From positions 757,340-821,339 of the forward strand of contig NC_014225.1 in the NCBI RefSeq assembly GCF_000092785.1: a stretch of DNA of 64,000 nt, in the 5' to 3' direction. This DNA is from Waddlia chondrophila WSU 86-1044. Lineage in GTDB: Bacteria > Chlamydiota > Chlamydiia > Chlamydiales > Waddliaceae. The first letter of the stretch is position 1, and every line of letters begins with the position of its first letter. The notes below the pieces were generated by a model. The model ran no database searches. It saw only the letters and a list, made by a program, of their open reading frames with translations, and had not been told where the DNA came from. The position numbers were made by a program, and so were the translations under genes. Positions 62,549-64,000 of the stretch are shown here, one piece after another.

Positions 62549-64000
<1,452 letters not shown>

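Overview
The window looks like chromosome from a member of the Chlamydiales outside the genus Chlamydia (a Waddlia/Parachlamydia-type, amoeba-associated lineage). The evidence is the chlamydial gene order ffh-rpsP-trmD-rplS-rnhB ... gmk-omega-metG, a methionine aminopeptidase with an N-terminal SEC-C motif, a gatC-gatA-gatB operon, two SycD/LcrH-type secretion-chaperone-like genes (one close to xerD), and several hydrophobic Inc-like small proteins. Unlike Chlamydia it carries a glyoxylate bypass pair, an ion-pumping pyrophosphatase, BshC, and insertion sequences. No rRNA, tRNA, CRISPR array or prophage was found.

Region by region. 1-3.5 kb: translation/secretion operon (ffh, rpsP, trmD, rplS, rnhB). 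3.5-22.2 kb: three minus-strand genes that split the block known from Chlamydia: a PlsC-ACP-acyl ligase fusion, an ankyrin protein, and a 4637-residue protein with a C-terminal superfamily-2 helicase-like module resembling the eukaryotic DUF3638/DUF3645 giant proteins. 22.4-27.3 kb: yicC, gmk, omega-like, a membrane protein, metG, rpmB. 27.4-34 kb: M13 peptidase with an N-terminal zinc cluster, transhydrogenase, an RRM protein, and a SycD-like chaperone coupled to a hydrophobic protein. 34-42 kb: aceB-aceA, an EamA transporter, map and trmB driven from overlapping divergent promoters, and bshC with an uncharacterised partner. 42-49 kb: hppA, pgi, a 166-bp imperfect palindrome, xerD, a second SycD-like gene, ribE. 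49-51.5 kb: a FadL-type outer-membrane protein gene cut in two by an IS5-family element. 51.5-61.6 kb: asparaginase, gatCAB, a 612-residue unknown, a thioredoxin-like protein, an epimerase, a P1B-type metal ATPase with an altered phosphorylation motif, and a phosphoribosyltransferase. 61.6-64 kb: nested mobile DNA, in which an rve-type transposase gene is broken by a 160-bp MITE-like element (24-bp perfect inverted repeats, 5-bp target duplication) and also by an IS21-family element that runs off the window.

Functionally the window mixes core translation (SRP, ribosomal proteins, MetRS, GatCAB, TrmD, TrmB, Map) with central metabolism that suggests more carbon flexibility than in Chlamydia (malate synthase, isocitrate lyase, PPi-driven ion pumping, NAD(P) transhydrogenase) and with candidate host-interaction genes (ankyrin protein, SycD-like chaperones, Inc-like membrane proteins, the giant helicase-like protein). 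All function calls come from reading the sequence and remembered family motifs; no database search was run.
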